Part shown: positions 38,668-40,142 of the stretch, in pieces | Position numbering within the stretch: the first letter of the stretch is position 1 | Layout of the letters: every line of letters starts with the position of its first letter | Source: a virus | Reading direction: 5' to 3' (one strand) | DNA length: 40,142 nt | IMG/VR virus record: IMGVR_UViG_3300042880_000416 | Coordinates: 1-40,142 of that record | Made by a program: the position numbers and the translations under genes | The notes under the pieces: generated by a model | Told to the model about the DNA's origin: nothing | Database searches by the model: none | Seen by the model: the letters and a program-made list of their open reading frames with translations, nothing else

Positions 38668-38930
38668 AAAAATATTACTACGTTTGCAACAAATGCATTG
38701 ACAACCAAGAGATAGAATGCTATACTATTGGATGGGTCGGGCCGCGAACTTGCGAAGTATGTAGAAAAGAGTTTGAGCCGAAAAATATTTCATGTGTTTC
38801 TTTAGATAGTTTTTTAAAGATTATCAGGAGATATCCAAAAGATTATAATCACTCTTGGATAAAAGAATTCGAAGATAAAATGTGGGAAGAGGTATTGAGG
38901 ACAGCAAATGGGAATGACAGCCAGATTTAA
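38664..38930 (+). CDS. Small Cys-rich zinc-binding protein
   Basis: An 88-residue protein with CNKC (residues 8-11) and CEVC (about 30-33), a rubredoxin/zinc-ribbon-like spacing. It is coupled to the upstream gene by an ATGA overlap. No role is known. Confidence 0.55.
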   Translation: MKKYYYVCNKCIDNQEIECYTIGWVGPRTCEVCRKEFEPKNISCVSLDSFLKIIRRYPKDYNHSWIKEFEDKMWEEVLRTANGNDSQI

Positions 38931-39204
38931 ATGCCAAAGTTGTTTTATTGTAGAAACGGTAAAAACCGATTTTACTGGGCCTCGCACTTTTACAAAAATT
39001 GTGCATCCTATGCCGGAAGTAGATTTCAGCATAGCTAACTATATAGAATACAATCATCACTACGATATAATTGTTAGTGAAAAAGATCCTAATTTTATGG
39101 ATAGTGGAGAAATTGTATCTATTATAAATGTGCCAAAAAATATGATTACTATTGCAAACAAACACCTAAAGGAGAATCCAAATGGAAGTACAAGCGTTTT
39201 ATAA
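38908..39204 (+). CDS. Hypothetical 98-aa protein
   Basis: Starts MGMTARFKCQSC with two Cys that might pair with metal. The rest is beta-rich. GAGG precedes the ATG; it overlaps neighbours by 23 nt on each side. Confidence 0.5.
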   Translation: MGMTARFKCQSCFIVETVKTDFTGPRTFTKIVHPMPEVDFSIANYIEYNHHYDIIVSEKDPNFMDSGEIVSIINVPKNMITIANKHLKENPNGSTSVL

Positions 39205-39406
39205 AAACTTTGAAAACCCATGTTATTTTACAATAGAGGTATCGCCTCTTGAAGCCTCATGCCTGATAATAAAAGACGAAAACGTAAGCGGCAAACTACG
39301 CCAGCATCTTTTCTCTTTACTAGAAAAACAGTACAATCAAAATTATTTGATGCCTTTAGTAGAGAAGATTAAAGAACATCAAAACCAGCTAAAAGAAAGT
39401 AAATAA
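39182..39406 (+). CDS. Hypothetical 74-aa protein
   Basis: A small protein with an N-terminal beta region and a helical C terminus. AAAGGAG precedes the ATG. The family is unknown. Confidence 0.5.
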   Translation: MEVQAFYKNFENPCYFTIEVSPLEASCLIIKDENVSGKLRQHLFSLLEKQYNQNYLMPLVEKIKEHQNQLKESK

Positions 39407-39410
39407 GCTA

Positions 39411-39584
39411 ATGAACGAATTAGATAAGATTAAATGGAAATTCTTTTGTATTCTTGTTGTAATATATGGAATAGCTGGGGGCATTGCTGTTTATAAACTT
39501 GATAGAGATATCCTAAACTTGAAAAATAAAGTGAAACATCTAGAGGAAAAACATGAGATACAACCTACAATGGCTAAAAAATAA
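39411..39584 (+). CDS. 57-aa signal-anchored protein
   Basis: One transmembrane helix (about residues 10-28) is followed by a charged helix. It lies between the 74-aa gene and the NADAR gene and overlaps the latter by 32 nt. The function is unknown. Confidence 0.45.
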   Translation: MNELDKIKWKFFCILVVIYGIAGGIAVYKLDRDILNLKNKVKHLEEKHEIQPTMAKK

Positions 39585-40086
39585 AATCTCTTCTGGCGAG
39601 CCGGTAGAGTATCTGTTCTTTTACGGTCACACCCCGCCCAAGGATGGTTCTATCGACAAATCGTGTTTAAGTCAGTGGTATGACGCACCATTTTTAGGTA
39701 TGGCCACAGCAGAACACTATATGATGTATGTCAAGGCAGATATCTTTGGTGATGATGAAACGTCCGACAAAATTTTAGAATCTAAATGTCCAAGGCAGGC
39801 AAAAGCACTAGGACGTTCAGTGAAAAACTACGATGAAAAAATATGGAATAAAAGAAGATATGCCGTAGTTGTTGATGGAAATCTTGGTAAATTCTTGGAA
39901 CATCCAAAACTTAAAGAATTTTTGCTCTCTACGGGCGATAAGGTGCTTGTAGAAGCTAGTCCATATGATAAAATATGGGGCATCGGGCTTGGAATTACAG
40001 ACCAACGCAATCAAAATCCCGATAACTGGACGGGAGAAAATCTTTTGGGATTTGCTTTAATGGAAGTGAGGGATATGCTTAGTTAA
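39553..40086 (+). CDS. NADAR-family (YbiA-like) glycohydrolase
   Basis: A 177-residue enzyme. LSQWYDAPF (39-47), TAEHYMMYVKADIFGD (52-67, with K61), KALGR (84-88), EASPYDKIWGIGL (134-146) and NLLG (163-166) are the NADAR signature. The family hydrolyses N-glycosidic bonds; some members remove ADP-ribose from guanine bases and so reverse DarT-type toxins, others act on riboflavin intermediates. In a phage a role against host ADP-ribosylation defence is attractive but unproven. GAGG precedes the ATG. Confidence 0.88.
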   Translation: MRYNLQWLKNKISSGEPVEYLFFYGHTPPKDGSIDKSCLSQWYDAPFLGMATAEHYMMYVKADIFGDDETSDKILESKCPRQAKALGRSVKNYDEKIWNKRRYAVVVDGNLGKFLEHPKLKEFLLSTGDKVLVEASPYDKIWGIGLGITDQRNQNPDNWTGENLLGFALMEVRDMLS

Positions 40087-40089
40087 ATC

Positions 40090-40142
40090 ATGAGCGATTT
40101 TCACATCAGAAAACAAGAACGTAGAACGCACTACGAAAAGTA
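40090..40142 (+). CDS. Start of a gene cut by the window edge
   Basis: ATG 40090 opens a frame (MSDFHIRKQERRTHYEK) that runs to the end, starting 3 nt after the NADAR stop. It is too short to classify. Confidence 0.4.
   Translation, partial: MSDFHIRKQERRTHYEK

Noticed and set aside
1-40142. CRISPR arrays, insertion sequences or integrase/attachment sites.
   Set aside because: No regularly spaced direct repeats, transposase or integrase motifs were found. The tRNA genes show no duplicated 3' ends.

Overview
The window reads as part of a large tailed-phage (Caudoviricetes) genome. All genes lie on the plus strand, are tightly packed with many ATGA or TAATG start/stop overlaps, and follow Shine-Dalgarno leaders. 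The content is typical of a big lytic phage: tRNAs, single-strand binding protein, UvsX/RecA, PhoH, class II ribonucleotide reductase, thymidylate synthase, DHFR, dUTPase, a sigma-like factor, a homing endonuclease, virion-like proteins and many tiny membrane proteins. Clear -35/-10 promoters (TTGACA, 16-17 bp, TATAAT) suggest use of a host sigma-70 type polymerase. The host cannot be named from the sequence.

Layout. 1-1500: membrane protein, a GGCT-like protein, and a short prepilin-like protein overprinting the GGCT tail. 1540-6100: the most striking region. One strong promoter precedes a Y-RNA-like hairpin, tRNA-Val, a 123-nt tRNA-like RNA with a swollen anticodon domain, a second Y-RNA-like hairpin with a U-run, and then a complete Ro60/TROVE protein. 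These are followed by a predicted cyclic-phosphate-processing receiver-like protein (cREC), an R2K-type ATP-grasp enzyme and a UvsE UV-damage endonuclease. I read this as a phage RNA quality-control/repair and DNA-repair island. 6100-9600: small genes, five canonical tRNAs (Arg-ACG, Gln-UUG, Arg-UCU, Gly-UCC, Met-CAU), a further tRNA-like element, an HNH-like nuclease and SSB. 9600-19900: virion-associated and envelope-associated genes (a protein with a head-type C-terminal motif, an adhesin-like structural protein, a glycosyltransferase, a papain-like protease, a thioredoxin-like membrane protein, a holin-like protein), a sigma-like factor, and a monocistronic 232-aa protein ending at a strong terminator. 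19900-30800: NrdJ, a structural-like protein, PhoH, UvsX, a PD-(D/E)XK-like nuclease, a UvsY-like candidate, Dut, an anchored SNase nuclease and a zincin metalloprotease. 30800-40142: DHFR, a small nucleotidyltransferase-fold protein, ThyA followed by a LAGLIDADG endonuclease, a Tat-like secreted protein, a decoration-like beta protein, a lipoprotein, several zinc-finger proteins and a NADAR-family glycohydrolase.

How it may fit together. The nucleotide genes (NrdJ, Dut, ThyA, DHFR) make DNA precursors, and SSB, UvsX and the UvsY-like protein handle recombination, with UvsE for UV lesions. The Ro60, Y-RNA, cREC and ATP-grasp genes, the tRNA genes and NADAR look like tools for keeping RNA and DNA usable under host stress or defence. 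Protein functions come from motif recognition in the translated sequence without database searches. RNA structures were folded by eye.
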